From the NCBI GenBank assembly GCA_017463865.1, contig JAFTOI010000028.1, positions 1-64,000 on the forward strand: 64,000 nt of DNA. The letters are read 5' to 3'. Source of the stretch: Clostridia bacterium. GTDB lineage: Bacteria; Bacillota; Clostridia; Oscillospirales; CAG-272. Below, piece after piece: positions 41,602-51,479 of this stretch (position 1 is the stretch's first letter; each line of letters starts with the position of its first letter). A program made the position numbers and the translations under genes. Below the pieces are notes generated by a model, which saw nothing but the letters and a program-made list of their open reading frames with translations, was not told the DNA's origin and made no database searches.

Positions 41602-44600
41602 TTATTTTTTCGCTTGCTTCTCCCGCGCCAGCTCCTCATCCTGGCGGCGGCCGAGGATGACGGCAATGGTGAGGGTGAAGATCACCACGGCGCAGACAAT
41701 GAAGACCCACGCCAGGCTGGAGGACGATGCACCGTCGTCTATCTCAGCGGCGGCGAGACTGCGCAGATCGTGCAGGCGGGCAGCGAGGGCGTCGTCGCTC
41801 AGGCTGTCGCTCTCGCCGGTGACGGTGTAGAGACAGAGCTTCCCTTCACCGCTGCCCGAAACCGGCTTGGCGCAGAGCTTGAGATAGTCGGCCTTCTCGA
41901 TCCCCAGCGCGCTGGTGGTCAGGCAGAGTGTCATCCGCTGGCCGGCCTCGACGACCTGCTTCTGCTCGAGGCGGGTATTCTGGCCAAAGCCGGCGGTAAT
42001 GCTGATCTCCCACACGCCGTCGCCCTCGACGCAGAGATCGAAGGCCATGCGGTCGAGCAGCGCCAGCGGCTCGGCGGCTTCAAAGTGGTAGATGATCTCG
42101 CTGTAGGCGCCCGTTTCAGCGGCGGCGCGGTCGAACTCGGCCGCAAGCGCGCGCGAAGCGCCGCTCCCCCGCACGCTGAGGCTGCCCATGTGCGTGCCGG
42201 CGTACCAGCCCCGCGTGCTGTACGAGGTGGTGAAGTCCCAGTAAACGTAGCGCCCATGCGCCGTGCCCGGCGAGGCGATCAGCTCGCCCTCGTAGAGGGT
42301 GCGGCCGGCCAGCTTGGCCGGGTCGAACTCGTCGATGAGGGTCTGCCAGCTGTCGACGCCGAAGACAGCGAGGGCAAGCTCGCTGACCTCCAGGCTACGG
42401 TCGGTGTCGATATAGCGCATCAGGTGACGGAGCTGGGTCATGCCGCCCATATTCCCCGCCGCTTCAGCCTCGGCGAAGGAGACGATGAAGGCGTCGGCGT
42501 GGGTGCTGAAGCGCAGGCGGTAGTAGAGGTAGGCGTAGGCGGCCGAAAGCGCGTCGCCGGTGTCGGCGGCGGGCGTCCAGCAATAGAGGAAGGTGGAGGG
42601 CATGCTGGCATAGATGCTCGACATGCTGTCGACCAGCGCCGAGAAGTCGCCGAGGTCATCGGCGTTGTAGTAGTCGCGGGCAGTCTCATCGGCGGTGTCC
42701 GGCTCGTCGGGCTCGTCCTCCTCCAGCTCAGCGAGGACACCGTCGACCAGCGAAAAGGGATTGTGCGCGCTCTCGAGCATCAGCGAAACGGCGGGGCCGT
42801 TCAGGTCGTCGAGTCGCTTGAAGAGCGAGCGCAGGAAGAGCTCGCTGTCGTAGCTGTTCTCGAGCAGGTCGGCCGTGATGCACTCGGCAGGGCGTCGGTC
42901 GGAGATGGGCACGATGACCTGCAGGGCGGCGTTCTGCCGCCGCGCGGTGTTGGCGATCAGGGTGAGCAGATCGGCGTAATGGTCGACGTAGTCGGCCAGC
43001 GAATACTGGCCGATATCGTTGTGGGCCGCAGCGTCGTCGACCTGACGGCCGACGATGAAGCCCGCGATGCGCCCGGCATCGCCGCCGGTGTAGCGGCTGG
43101 TCAGGAATTCGGTGATGGCGCCGATAGTATCCCGTGCGGCGTCGTTGGCGAGCAGGATGCCCCGCGCGGCACCCTGCGCGGCGGCATCGGGCGCGATGGC
43201 GTAGTTGACCGCCGTGCCGTCATCCGAGAGCAGGAGGCGCAGGTACACGGCCTCCCCGGCCGCGCTGCGCAGGCGGACGGCCTCGTCGAGAGCATCAAGC
43301 ACTTCGCGGTCGAGGTAGAGGTTGTCGGCGCCGCCGGTGTAGCGATAGCCCGCCGCACTGCCGTCGCAGAGGCGGTCGAGGTAAACGTCAACGAGGTAGA
43401 TCGACGCCCCGGCCTGACCGGCGGTCGAGACCAGCTCGGTCTGCACGCCCTTGATGGCACCGCCCGCCGCCGCTGACGCATCGTCAGCGGGCACAGCAAG
43501 ACTGCTGGGGTCGGCGATGGGGATGTAGGTATAGCCCTCCGCCTCACTGCCGCTCTGGATGGCGACAAGATAGCTGGCCCCCAGCGCGGCGTAATCCCCC
43601 TCGGCAAAGGGAAGCGTGAAGGCGAAGCGGATCGAGATATCAGCCGTCGCGTCGGGGGCGCGGCCGTCGGTCAGCACGCCGTCCACCGTCTCCCAGGCGT
43701 TGAGAACGAAGAGAGCGAGGCGATTCTCGCGGTTGGCGATCATGATATCGTGGGCGACGGTGCCCCGCACGTGGATCTCGCGGCCGTCATCGCTGACGGC
43801 GCACGCGGTGACAGTGCCGAGGTGCTCGATGCCGTTTTCATAGGTAGAGACGGCGTTGAGGGCGCGGAGGGTGATCAGCCCCTCCTTCGCCCCGGTGAAC
43901 ATGATGCGGATGTAGCGCACCCGGGCAGCGTCGGGCACCTCGAAGAGGCAGATCTGCCTCCCCTCGCCGACCTCGTGGCTGAGCGAGCGAGCGTTGGCGC
44001 CGTCGGGGCTGTAGGCGTACTGGAGGGTGATCGAGCGGCAGGCCGTCTCGTTGTCGAAGACGAAGCGCAGGGCGTTGGTCTCGGTCTCACTGCGGGGGAC
44101 CAGGACGGTCGCGGTCAGCATGGGCGAGCTGTCGGTGGCGACGAGATAGCCCATCTCCGCGCCGGGGGAGAGGAAGACCTTGCCGCCGCGCGCCTCGAAG
44201 GAATCGGTCAGGAAGCGCTCGCGCAGCTCGGCGTCCATCGGCTCGTCGACGCGGAGGTGGGCGAACTGCAGGTCAGCCGTCTCCTCGCCGTTGGTGCAGA
44301 CCAGGCGCATCTCGATCCGGGTCATCGCGTCGCGCGCCTGCCACGAGCCGATGTCAAGATCGACCGCGCACCAGAGGTTGATCGGCAGCGCTGCCGAGGC
44401 GGTCATCTTCTCCTCGCCGGCAAAGAGGGTGAGCTCCAGCGCAAACTGCGCGGTGCTGCCCAGCGCGGCGTTGGCCCGGCAAATGATGCGCACCGTCTCA
44501 TTGCGGCCGAAATCGCGCGGGGAGGCAAAGTCGACCTGCGCCGACTCGCTCTCCAGCAGGTAGGTGGGCAGCGTGTAGTCGGTCATGCCGTCGTATTCGG

Positions 44601-44811
44601 CGGGGACACGCTGGATTGGCTGGCCGTGCTCGTCCTGCCAGCAATTGTAGTCGGCATTGAGCGGAACGCTGTCCTCCAGCGCGGAAGCGGGATCGACACC
44701 GCGGTCAACCGTGATGCTGCCGTGGACGGCTGTGCCGTCCGCCGACGCCGGGAGGCAAAAGCAGAGGCAGGCAAGCAGGGCAAGGACAAGAAAAATGACA
44801 CGACGTCGCAT
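41602..44811 (-). CDS. Large surface protein, DUF5722-like, with C-terminal membrane anchor
   Basis: The start is ATG 44811 behind AAAGGAG, opening a signal peptide; upstream codons in frame are rejected. The 1069-residue protein has beta-rich regions (about 40-440) and a TIM-barrel-like middle (about 460-850) that resembles DUF5722, where GRIAGFIVGRQVDD and LADYVDHYADLLTLIANTARRQNAALQVIVPISDRRP stand where the family has a conserved GNEVN region and following helix. A jelly-roll-like C-terminal part (about 860-1010) precedes a membrane helix (about 1037-1057) and the tail REKQAKK. A surface carbohydrate-active function is plausible but not shown. It is monocistronic. Confidence 0.6.
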   Translation of the reverse strand: MRRRVIFLVLALLACLCFCLPASADGTAVHGSITVDRGVDPASALEDSVPLNADYNCWQDEHGQPIQRVPAEYDGMTDYTLPTYLLESESAQVDFASPRDFGRNETVRIICRANAALGSTAQFALELTLFAGEEKMTASAALPINLWCAVDLDIGSWQARDAMTRIEMRLVCTNGEETADLQFAHLRVDEPMDAELRERFLTDSFEARGGKVFLSPGAEMGYLVATDSSPMLTATVLVPRSETETNALRFVFDNETACRSITLQYAYSPDGANARSLSHEVGEGRQICLFEVPDAARVRYIRIMFTGAKEGLITLRALNAVSTYENGIEHLGTVTACAVSDDGREIHVRGTVAHDIMIANRENRLALFVLNAWETVDGVLTDGRAPDATADISIRFAFTLPFAEGDYAALGASYLVAIQSGSEAEGYTYIPIADPSSLAVPADDASAAAGGAIKGVQTELVSTAGQAGASIYLVDVYLDRLCDGSAAGYRYTGGADNLYLDREVLDALDEAVRLRSAAGEAVYLRLLLSDDGTAVNYAIAPDAAAQGAARGILLANDAARDTIGAITEFLTSRYTGGDAGRIAGFIVGRQVDDAAAHNDIGQYSLADYVDHYADLLTLIANTARRQNAALQVIVPISDRRPAECITADLLENSYDSELFLRSLFKRLDDLNGPAVSLMLESAHNPFSLVDGVLAELEEDEPDEPDTADETARDYYNADDLGDFSALVDSMSSIYASMPSTFLYCWTPAADTGDALSAAYAYLYYRLRFSTHADAFIVSFAEAEAAGNMGGMTQLRHLMRYIDTDRSLEVSELALAVFGVDSWQTLIDEFDPAKLAGRTLYEGELIASPGTAHGRYVYWDFTTSYSTRGWYAGTHMGSLSVRGSGASRALAAEFDRAAAETGAYSEIIYHFEAAEPLALLDRMAFDLCVEGDGVWEISITAGFGQNTRLEQKQVVEAGQRMTLCLTTSALGIEKADYLKLCAKPVSGSGEGKLCLYTVTGESDSLSDDALAARLHDLRSLAAAEIDDGASSSSLAWVFIVCAVVIFTLTIAVILGRRQDEELAREKQAKK

Positions 44812-44902
44812 GCGGGCGGCTCCTTTCGATGAAATCTCTCTATAGTATACCATGCCGGCGGCGAAAAATCAAGGAAAGTGTATGAACTTTCGGTGAGCGG
44901 AC

Positions 44903-44931
44903 TTGAAATCGGGGCAGAAATTTGGTATAAT
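44903..44931 (+). promoter_or_regulatory. Sigma-A promoter of HAD-araC pair
   Basis: TTGAAA and TATAAT with a 17-base spacer, 25 bases before ATG 44957. Confidence 0.8.
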
Positions 44932-44956
44932 GAAGGAAAAATCACCGGAGGACACG

Positions 44957-45598
44957 ATGAAGGGGAGCAGGATCATCTTTTTTGACGTCGGCTGCACGCT
45001 GGTCTGCGAGGACGCCGTCTGGGCGGCGCGCTGCCGCGAGCAGGCTGAGGGAGACGAGGCGAAGGCGCTCGGCCTCTCTGCCGACGATATCTACCGCGCC
45101 ATCGTCGACGCCAGCCTCGCACACCTGCCGCAGTATCGAACGGTGGTGGAGAAGTTCGGCTTCACCGCCCCTGCGCCCTATCGTCATGAGCTGGAGACGC
45201 TCTATCCCGACACGCCGGCGGTGCTGGCCGCGCTCGCCCGGCACTGCCGCCTCGGCATCATCGCCAACCAGACCGATGGCCTGCGCGATCGGCTGGCGGT
45301 ATTCGGGATCCTCGGCTACTTCGACCCGCGAGCTGTCATCTCGTCCTGGGACTGGCAAGTGATGAAACCTGACCCGCGTCTCTTCGCCATCGCCTGCGCG
45401 CAAGCCGGCGTTGAGCCGGGAGATGCCGTCATGATCGGCGACCGGCTCGATAACGACATCGCCCCGGCGAAGACGATCGGCATGCAGACGATCTGGATCC
45501 GACAAGGCTTCGGCGGCATGCAGTCGCCGCGCGGCGCGGACGAGCAGCCCGACGCGACGGTGGACGGGCTGGGCGAACTGCTGGGATTGTTGATTTGA
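44957..45598 (+). CDS. HAD-superfamily hydrolase
   Basis: The start is ATG 44957 behind GGAGGA; a start further upstream would lie in the promoter. The 213-residue phosphatase has motif I as FFDVGCTL (first Asp kept, second position Gly, as in a subset of HAD proteins), motif II in IIANQTDG, motif III Lys in VMKPDPRLF and motif IV GDRLDNDI. The helical cap is about 20-85. It is 20 bases upstream of an AraC-type gene and probably co-transcribed. The substrate, a phosphorylated metabolite, is unknown. Confidence 0.85.
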   Translation: MKGSRIIFFDVGCTLVCEDAVWAARCREQAEGDEAKALGLSADDIYRAIVDASLAHLPQYRTVVEKFGFTAPAPYRHELETLYPDTPAVLAALARHCRLGIIANQTDGLRDRLAVFGILGYFDPRAVISSWDWQVMKPDPRLFAIACAQAGVEPGDAVMIGDRLDNDIAPAKTIGMQTIWIRQGFGGMQSPRGADEQPDATVDGLGELLGLLI

Positions 45599-45618
45599 CC
45601 CACGAAAGGAGGCACCAC

Positions 45619-46584
45619 ATGCGCGACGACATCCTCACCGCCCTCTCGGCCATCACCGATGAGGAGCGCGCGCTGCTCGGCGGGGCAGGTATCGACCGGC
45701 GGCTGTATTCGCGGGACGGTGCGTTCGTCGTCGGACGGGCGCAGATGCTGGGCGATGTGCCCATCGCCATGCGGCCACACACGCGATTCGTCGATTTTCC
45801 CGATCACCGTCACGATTTCATCGAGATCATGTACATGTGCGCCGGCTCGACGCGTCACCGGCTGGACGGTGCCACCGAGATCGTGCTCGAGGCAGGCGAC
45901 CTGCTGCTGCTGGCGCCGCAGACGACCCACGCCATCGCCTGCGCGGGCGAGGGAGACGTGGCGGTCAACCTGATGCTGCTGCCCGTCTTTCTTGAGGAGG
46001 CGCTTGGCATGGTCGGCCGCGAGAGCGTACCGGGACGGTTCCTGCTGGGCTGTATGCAGAACGACCGGCCATCTATCCCCTACCTGCACGCGCAGGTGGG
46101 CGGGCTTGCCGCCATGCAGAATCTGCTCGAAAACCTGATCGCGTCCCGCTTGGGCGGCGGCAAGATCCGCCGCAGTGAGCGGCTGACGATGGGGCTGATC
46201 CTGCTGATGCTGGAGGAGCACGCCGAACTCGTCACCGAGGGCGACCCCACCGCGCGGGGCAACGCGCTGGTGGAGGCAGCGCTGCAGGAGATCCACCACC
46301 ACTACCGCGACGCCAGCCTTGCCGCACTGGCCGACCGCTACGCCGTGTCGCTGTCCTACCTCAGCCGCACCATCCACGCCCAGACCGGCTCGACCTTCAA
46401 GGAGCTGCTTCGCGCACGCCGGCTTGAGCGCGCCGCCGAGCTGCTGACCGCCACCGCTCTGCCGCTGGCCGATATCCTCCCGATGCTCGGCTACGACAAT
46501 TCCAGCTACTTCCACCGCATTTTCCGCGCGCGATACGGGTGTACGCCAAAGGAATACCGCGAACAAATAAGGACGCAAAATTAA
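45619..46584 (+). CDS. AraC-family regulator, probably of rhamnose genes
   Basis: The start is ATG 45619 behind AAAGGAGG; the TTG at 45595 overlaps the HAD stop and is rejected. The 321-residue protein has an N-terminal cupin (FPDHRHDFIEIMYMCAGSTRH at about 61-81 and GDLLLLAPQTTHAI), and a C-terminal double HTH (SLAALADRYAVSLSYLSRTI, then LADILPMLGYDNSSYFHRIFRARYGCTPKEYR). This is the RhaR/RhaS-like layout. The next genes encode rhamnose isomerase and a rhamnosidase-like enzyme, so rhamnose is a reasonable guess for the effector. Confidence 0.88.
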   Translation: MRDDILTALSAITDEERALLGGAGIDRRLYSRDGAFVVGRAQMLGDVPIAMRPHTRFVDFPDHRHDFIEIMYMCAGSTRHRLDGATEIVLEAGDLLLLAPQTTHAIACAGEGDVAVNLMLLPVFLEEALGMVGRESVPGRFLLGCMQNDRPSIPYLHAQVGGLAAMQNLLENLIASRLGGGKIRRSERLTMGLILLMLEEHAELVTEGDPTARGNALVEAALQEIHHHYRDASLAALADRYAVSLSYLSRTIHAQTGSTFKELLRARRLERAAELLTATALPLADILPMLGYDNSSYFHRIFRARYGCTPKEYREQIRTQN

Positions 46585-46605
46585 AGCAATTTGCGTCCTT
46601 TTTTT
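46569..46605 (+). terminator. Terminator after AraC gene
   Basis: AAGGACGCAAA pairs with TTTGCGTCCTT and is followed by seven T in all. The stop TAA is in the loop. Confidence 0.88.
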
Positions 46606-46673
46606 GTCTTTCCGGATGCGTTATACTGAGGTTGGAAGAATTCGCACGAATAATTTACATCATGAGAGCTCCA

Positions 46674-46815
46674 CCTCATCCGTCACCTACGGTGACACCT
46701 TCCCCTCAAGGGGAAGGCTGCCAAATACAGCATATCTTGATAAGCCTTCCCCTCGAGCTGAGAGAAGCTCAGCTCGAAGGCTGGATTGGCCGCAAAGCGG
46801 CCAAGACGGATGAGG
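46674..46815. mobile_element. MITE-like palindromic intergenic element 1
   Basis: A 142-base element with perfect 11-base terminal inverted repeats CCTCATCCGTC / GACGGATGAGG. Inside are successive hairpins: CACC...GGTG, CCTTCCCC-TCAA-GGGGAAGG, TCGAGCTGAG...CTCAGCTCGA, and TTGGCCGC-AAA-GCGGCCAA. There is no reading frame. It belongs to the class of small palindromic repeats seen between genes in gut Clostridia. It lies between the AraC gene and rhaA, so it may affect rhaA expression. Confidence 0.75.
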
Positions 46816-46863
46816 CGTCTCACCGCACACGCTTCAGAAAATCAATTCAAGGAGGACACCCAC

Positions 46864-48111
46864 ATGAACACCCGCTACGAAAACGCACGCGCCGATTACG
46901 CGGCGCTGGGCGTCGACACCGAGGCGGCACTGGCCGCGCTCTCGTCCAAGGCCATCTCGATGCACTGCTGGCAAGGCGATGATGTCCGCGGCTTCGAGGG
47001 CACCGGCTCGCTCGACGGCGGCATCCAGACAACCGGCAACTACCCCGGCGCCGCCCGCACCCCGGACGAGCTGATGGCCGACATTGACAAAGCCCTCTCC
47101 CTCATCCCCGGCAAGCACCGCCTGAACCTGCACGCCAGCTACGCCATCTTTGCCGATGGCGAGCAGGTCGACCGGGACAAGATCGAGCCCAAGCACTTCG
47201 CCCCGTGGGTCGAGTTTGCCCGCGCGCGCGGAATGGGCATCGACTTTAACCCCACCTGCTTCTCCCACCCGAAGGCATCCGGCGCGACTCTGTCGAGCAA
47301 CGATGAGTCCATCCGCCGCTTCTGGATCGACCACTGCATCGCCTGCATCCGCATCGCCGAGTATTTTGCTGACGAGCTGGGCACCCCGTCGCTGGTCAAC
47401 ATCTGGATCCCCGACGGCATGAAGGACACCCCCGCCGACCGCTACGCACCCCGCGCCCGCTTCGCGGCGTCGCTGGACGAGATCCTCGCCTGCGGCTACG
47501 ACAAGTCGAAGGTGTACGTCTCGCTCGAGTCGAAGGTCTTCGGCATCGGCCTCGAATCCTACACCGTCGGCTCGGCTGAGTTCTGCCTGTCCTATTCCGC
47601 ATCGCGCGGCCTCGTTCCGCTGATGGACAACGGCCACTATCACCCCACCGAGGTCGTCTCCGACAAGCTGCCCTCGATGTATCTCTTCTACCCGACCGTC
47701 GCCCTGCACGTCACTCGCGGCGTCCGCTGGGACAGTGACCATGTGGTGCGTCTCGACGACGAAACGATGGAGATCGCCCGCGAGATCGTGCGCTGCAACG
47801 CCCTCGACCGCACGCTGATCGGCCTCGACTTCTTCGATGCCAGCATCAACCGCGTCGCCGCCTGGGTCATCGGCATGCGCAACATGGAGAAGGCACTGCT
47901 CATCGCGCTGCTGACGCCCAACAAAAAGCTGGCCGCTCTGCAGGAGGCCGGCGACGGCACCGCCCTGCTGGCCGCACAGGAAGATCTGAAGGCGGCACCG
48001 TGGGGCGCTGTCTGGTCCGAATACTGCCGCCGCTCCGGGGTTCCCACCGACAGCGAGTGGATGGCCGAGGTGCTCGCTTACGAGAAGGATGTTCTGGCCA
48101 AGCGAGGCTGA
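46864..48111 (+). CDS. rhaA: L-rhamnose isomerase
   Basis: The start is ATG 46864 behind AAGGAGGA. The 415-residue enzyme converts L-rhamnose to L-rhamnulose. Family motifs are HCWQGDDVRGFE near the start, GGIQTTGNYPG, HASYAIF, the metal-site region DFNPTCFSHPKA, LVNIWIPDGMKD, and GHYHPTEVVSDK. Length and motifs match RhaA. No rhaB or rhaD is in the window. The gene is bracketed by two palindromic repeat elements, and the following gene is a rhamnosidase-like glycosidase. Confidence 0.95.
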   Translation: MNTRYENARADYAALGVDTEAALAALSSKAISMHCWQGDDVRGFEGTGSLDGGIQTTGNYPGAARTPDELMADIDKALSLIPGKHRLNLHASYAIFADGEQVDRDKIEPKHFAPWVEFARARGMGIDFNPTCFSHPKASGATLSSNDESIRRFWIDHCIACIRIAEYFADELGTPSLVNIWIPDGMKDTPADRYAPRARFAASLDEILACGYDKSKVYVSLESKVFGIGLESYTVGSAEFCLSYSASRGLVPLMDNGHYHPTEVVSDKLPSMYLFYPTVALHVTRGVRWDSDHVVRLDDETMEIAREIVRCNALDRTLIGLDFFDASINRVAAWVIGMRNMEKALLIALLTPNKKLAALQEAGDGTALLAAQEDLKAAPWGAVWSEYCRRSGVPTDSEWMAEVLAYEKDVLAKRG

Positions 48112-48124
48112 AAATCAAAACCAA

Positions 48125-48209
48125 ACTCCCTCAGGGAGGGAGCCTTGGCACGCATAAAGCCTCCCTCTCCGAGGGAGGTGGCACGGTGCAAGCCGTGACG
48201 GAAGGAGTC
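48125..48209. mobile_element. MITE-like palindromic intergenic element 2
   Basis: An 85-base element with imperfect ends (ACTCCCTC at left, GACGGAAGGAGT at right) and three hairpins: CTCCCT-C-AGGGAG, CCTCCCT-CTCCG-AGGGAGG and CACGG-TGCAAG-CCGTG. There is no reading frame. It resembles a widespread repeat of gut Firmicutes and lies between rhaA and the glycosidase gene. Confidence 0.7.
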
Positions 48210-48252
48210 ATTTTTGCACTGCATAAAAACGATTACATCAGGAGGACACACC

Positions 48253-51200
48253 ATGCTTTACCCCAAGAATCAAACGCCCAAGCTGGATGAAGCGCTCTTC
48301 AAAGCCCCCACCAGCGAATACCGCGGCACCCCCTTCTGGGCTTGGAACTGCAAGCTGGAGGGTGAGGAGCTGAAGTGGCAGATCGACGTGCTGAATCAAA
48401 TGGGCTTCGGCGGCTTCCATATGCACGTTCGCACCGGTATGGACACACCATATCTGACCGACGAATACATGGACCGCGTTGAGGACTGTGTCGAACACGC
48501 CCGCGGCAAAGAGATGCTGGCCTGGCTCTACGACGAGGACCGCTGGCCCTCGGGTGCCGCCGGCGGCATCGTCACCAAGGACGAGAAGTACCGCCAGCGC
48601 TCGCTGATGTTTACCGCCTCCCCGTACGAGGTCGATGGCCGTCTTGGCGAAAACAGCGATATGTCGGCCCGCGTCGGCCGCTCCAACCGCGGCTACCTGC
48701 TGGCAAAGTTCGATGTCAAGCTGAACCTCGACGGCACGCTGGCCTCCTACCGGCGCCTTGCCGAAGATGAAGAGGCTGAGGGCGTGGCGTGGTACGCCTA
48801 CGTCGAAACCCCTTCGCCGAACCCGTGGTACAACAACCAGACCTACGTCAACACCCTCAGCCGCGAGGCCATCCAGCGCTTCGTCGAGGTCACCCACGAG
48901 CGTTACCGCCAGCGCTTTGCCAAGGATTTCGGCGGCGTCATTCCCGCCATCTTCACCGATGAGCCCCAGTTCTCGCGCAAGGACACCCTGCCCTTCGCCG
49001 AAAGCAAGAAGGACGTCATCCTGCCCTGGTCGGACGACCTCGAGGACACCTACGTCGCCGCCTACGGCGACTCGCTGGTCGACCACATCCCCGAGCTGAT
49101 CTGGGATCTGCCCGATCAGGTGCGCTCGCTGACCCGCTACCACTACCATGACCATGTTGCCGAGCGCTTCGCGTCGGCCTTCGCCGACACCGTCGGCGGC
49201 TGGTGCCGCGAGAACGGCATCATGCTGACCGGCCACATGATGCAGGAGCCCACCCTGATGTCGCAGACCGGCGCCCTCGGCGAGGCCATGCGCTCCTACC
49301 GCTCCTTCGACCTGCCCGGCATCGACATGCTCTGCGCCCGATTCGAGTACACCACCGCCAAGCAGGCCCAGTCGGCCACCCACCAGTACGGCTATCCCGG
49401 CGTCATGAGCGAGCTCTACGGCGTCACCGGCTGGGACTTCGACTTCCGCGGCCACAAGCTGCACGGCGACTGGCAGGCGGCGCTGGGCGTCACCGTCCGC
49501 GTGCCGCACCTCTCGTGGGTCTCGATGGCCGGCGAGGCCAAGCGCGACTACCCGGCGTCGATCCACTACCAGTCCCCGTGGTACGGCGAGTATGCCTACG
49601 TCGAGGATCACTTCGCCCGCGTCAACACCGCCATGACCCGCGGCAAGCCGGTCGTCCGCGTCGGCGTCATCCACCCCGTCGAGAGCTACTGGCTGCACTG
49701 GGGCCCGTCCGAGCAGACGGCGCTCGAGCGCGACCAGATGGATGAGAGCTTCCAGAACATCACCAAGTGGCTGCTCTTCGGTTCAGTGGACTTCGACTTC
49801 ATCGCTGAGTCGCTGCTGCCCGATCAGTGCCCGAAAGCCTCCGCCCCCCTGCAGGTCGGCCAGATGGCCTATGACGTCATCCTCGTCCCCGCCTGCGAGA
49901 CCCTGCGCGAATCGACCCTCCAGCGCCTCGAGGCCTTTGCGGCGGCCGGCGGCAAGCTGGTCTTTCTCGGCTCTGCCCCGACACTGATCGACGCCAAGCC
50001 TGACGACCGCGGTGCAGCCCTCGCCGCCCGCGCTGAGCTCGTTCCGTTCAGCCGCTCCGCCGTCCTCGCCGCCGTGGAGGGCGTCCGCGAGGTCGAGATC
50101 CGCAACAACTCCGGCGCACTGTCGGGAAACCTGCTCCACCAGCTGCGCCAGGACGGCGACGACCGCTGGCTCTTCGTCGCCCACGGCACCGAGCCCTACA
50201 ACAAGGACGTTTCGAGCCGCCAGGGCATCCGCATCACCCTGACCGGCACCTGGACGCCCACCCTCTACGACACCACCACCGGCGAGATCAAGCCCATCCC
50301 CTACAAGACGGCCAACGGTAAGACGGTTATCGAAACCGGCCTGTACGACTACGACAGCCTCCTGCTGAAGCTCAGCCCCGCCGCCGAGGGCGCGTCCTAC
50401 GCCGCTCCCGCCGCCGCCAAGGTGAACGCACGCGCCATCGCCGTGCCGAACGCCTTGCCCTACACCCTCAGCGAGCCCAATGTGGTTGTGCTTGACGTGG
50501 CCGAGTACGCCCTCGACAACGAGGACTACGCCCCCGCAGAGGAGCTGCTGCGCGCCGACAACGTCTGCCGCCTGCGCCTCGGCTGGCCGAAGCGCGCAGG
50601 GCACGTCGTCCAGCCCTGGACAATCGAGCCCGAGACCATCGAGCACAGCATCCGCCTGCGCTTCACCGTCAAGACCGAGATCGCGCTCCGTAACGCCGTC
50701 CTCGCCCTCGAGGACGCAGAGTCCGCCAAGATCATGATCGACGGCACCGTCGTGCCCTCGACCGTCATCGGCTTCTACACCGACAAATCGATCAAAAAGG
50801 TCGCCCTGCCGCCCATCGCGGCCGGCGAGCACAAGCTGGAGGTCATCCTGCCCTTCGGCCGCCGCACCAATGTGGAGTGGTGCTATCTGCTCGGCGACTT
50901 CGGCGTCGAGGTGCGCGGCACCGATGTGACCATCGTCGCACCCGCCGAGACACTGGCCTTCGGCGACATCGTCCCGCAGGGCCTGCCCTTCTACGGCGGT
51001 GAGGTGACCTACCGCATTGACTTCACCTCGAACGGCGGCAAGATCAACCTGCGCGTCCCGCACTACAAGGCCGCCGTCCTCGCCGTCGCTGTCGACGGCA
51101 AGAAGGTCGCTACCCTCGCCTACCCGCCCTACAGCCTGTCGCTCGGCAAACTGGCCGCCGGCGCGCACAAGCTGGAGATCACTGCCTACATCTCCCGCCA

Positions 51201-51351
51201 GAACGCCTTCGGCCCGCTCCACCTGTCCGACATGCGCGTCACCTGGATCGGCCCGAACTCCTGGCGCTCGGGCGGCGACAGCTGGACGTACGAGTACAAC
51301 CTCTACCCCGAAGGCATTACCACTGCGGTGCAGCTGACGGAAGAAGCATAA
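48253..51351 (+). CDS. GH106-like alpha-L-rhamnosidase
   Basis: The start is ATG 48253 behind AGGAGGA. The 1032-residue protein has no signal peptide, so it is likely cytoplasmic. It begins with [18 protein letters not shown] and [12 protein letters not shown], typical of the large glycosidase family related to GH106, followed by a TIM-barrel (about 25-450, with [12 protein letters not shown] and GMHDxxxx-type repeats not obvious), and a middle domain and two beta-sandwich parts (about 760-1030). The C-terminal [12 protein letters not shown] region is a jelly-roll feature. The rhaA neighbour supports release of L-rhamnose from imported oligosaccharides. The exact specificity is not proven. 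Confidence 0.8.
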   Translation: MLYPKNQTPKLDEALFKAPTSEYRGTPFWAWNCKLEGEELKWQIDVLNQMGFGGFHMHVRTGMDTPYLTDEYMDRVEDCVEHARGKEMLAWLYDEDRWPSGAAGGIVTKDEKYRQRSLMFTASPYEVDGRLGENSDMSARVGRSNRGYLLAKFDVKLNLDGTLASYRRLAEDEEAEGVAWYAYVETPSPNPWYNNQTYVNTLSREAIQRFVEVTHERYRQRFAKDFGGVIPAIFTDEPQFSRKDTLPFAESKKDVILPWSDDLEDTYVAAYGDSLVDHIPELIWDLPDQVRSLTRYHYHDHVAERFASAFADTVGGWCRENGIMLTGHMMQEPTLMSQTGALGEAMRSYRSFDLPGIDMLCARFEYTTAKQAQSATHQYGYPGVMSELYGVTGWDFDFRGHKLHGDWQAALGVTVRVPHLSWVSMAGEAKRDYPASIHYQSPWYGEYAYVEDHFARVNTAMTRGKPVVRVGVIHPVESYWLHWGPSEQTALERDQMDESFQNITKWLLFGSVDFDFIAESLLPDQCPKASAPLQVGQMAYDVILVPACETLRESTLQRLEAFAAAGGKLVFLGSAPTLIDAKPDDRGAALAARAELVPFSRSAVLAAVEGVREVEIRNNSGALSGNLLHQLRQDGDDRWLFVAHGTEPYNKDVSSRQGIRITLTGTWTPTLYDTTTGEIKPIPYKTANGKTVIETGLYDYDSLLLKLSPAAEGASYAAPAAAKVNARAIAVPNALPYTLSEPNVVVLDVAEYALDNEDYAPAEELLRADNVCRLRLGWPKRAGHVVQPWTIEPETIEHSIRLRFTVKTEIALRNAVLALEDAESAKIMIDGTVVPSTVIGFYTDKSIKKVALPPIAAGEHKLEVILPFGRRTNVEWCYLLGDFGVEVRGTDVTIVAPAETLAFGDIVPQGLPFYGGEVTYRIDFTSNGGKINLRVPHYKAAVLAVAVDGKKVATLAYPPYSLSLGKLAAGAHKLEITAYISRQNAFGPLHLSDMRVTWIGPNSWRSGGDSWTYEYNLYPEGITTAVQLTEEA

Positions 51352-51362
51352 CCTTTATCGCC

Positions 51363-51394
51363 AAAAGCTGCCGCACACCGTGCGGCAGCTTTTT
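51363..51394 (+). terminator. Terminator of the glycosidase gene
   Basis: AAAGCTGCCGCA and its complement form a hairpin followed by TTTTT. Confidence 0.88.
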
Positions 51395-51417
51395 AACGCG
51401 CAAAAGCGGGAAAGTGC

Positions 51418-51446
51418 TTGCAATCGCAGCGAAAGTATGCTATAAT
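51418..51446 (+). promoter_or_regulatory. Sigma-A promoter of icd
   Basis: TTGCAA and TATAAT with a 17-base spacer, 33 bases before ATG 51480. Confidence 0.82.
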
Positions 51447-51479
51447 AAATCCAAATTCTTTCTTTTCGGGAGACAAGCT

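Noticed and set aside
46585..46860. A possible small RNA gene in the 280-base gap
   Set aside because: The hairpins are explained by the MITE-like element; I found no separate promoter-terminator pair.
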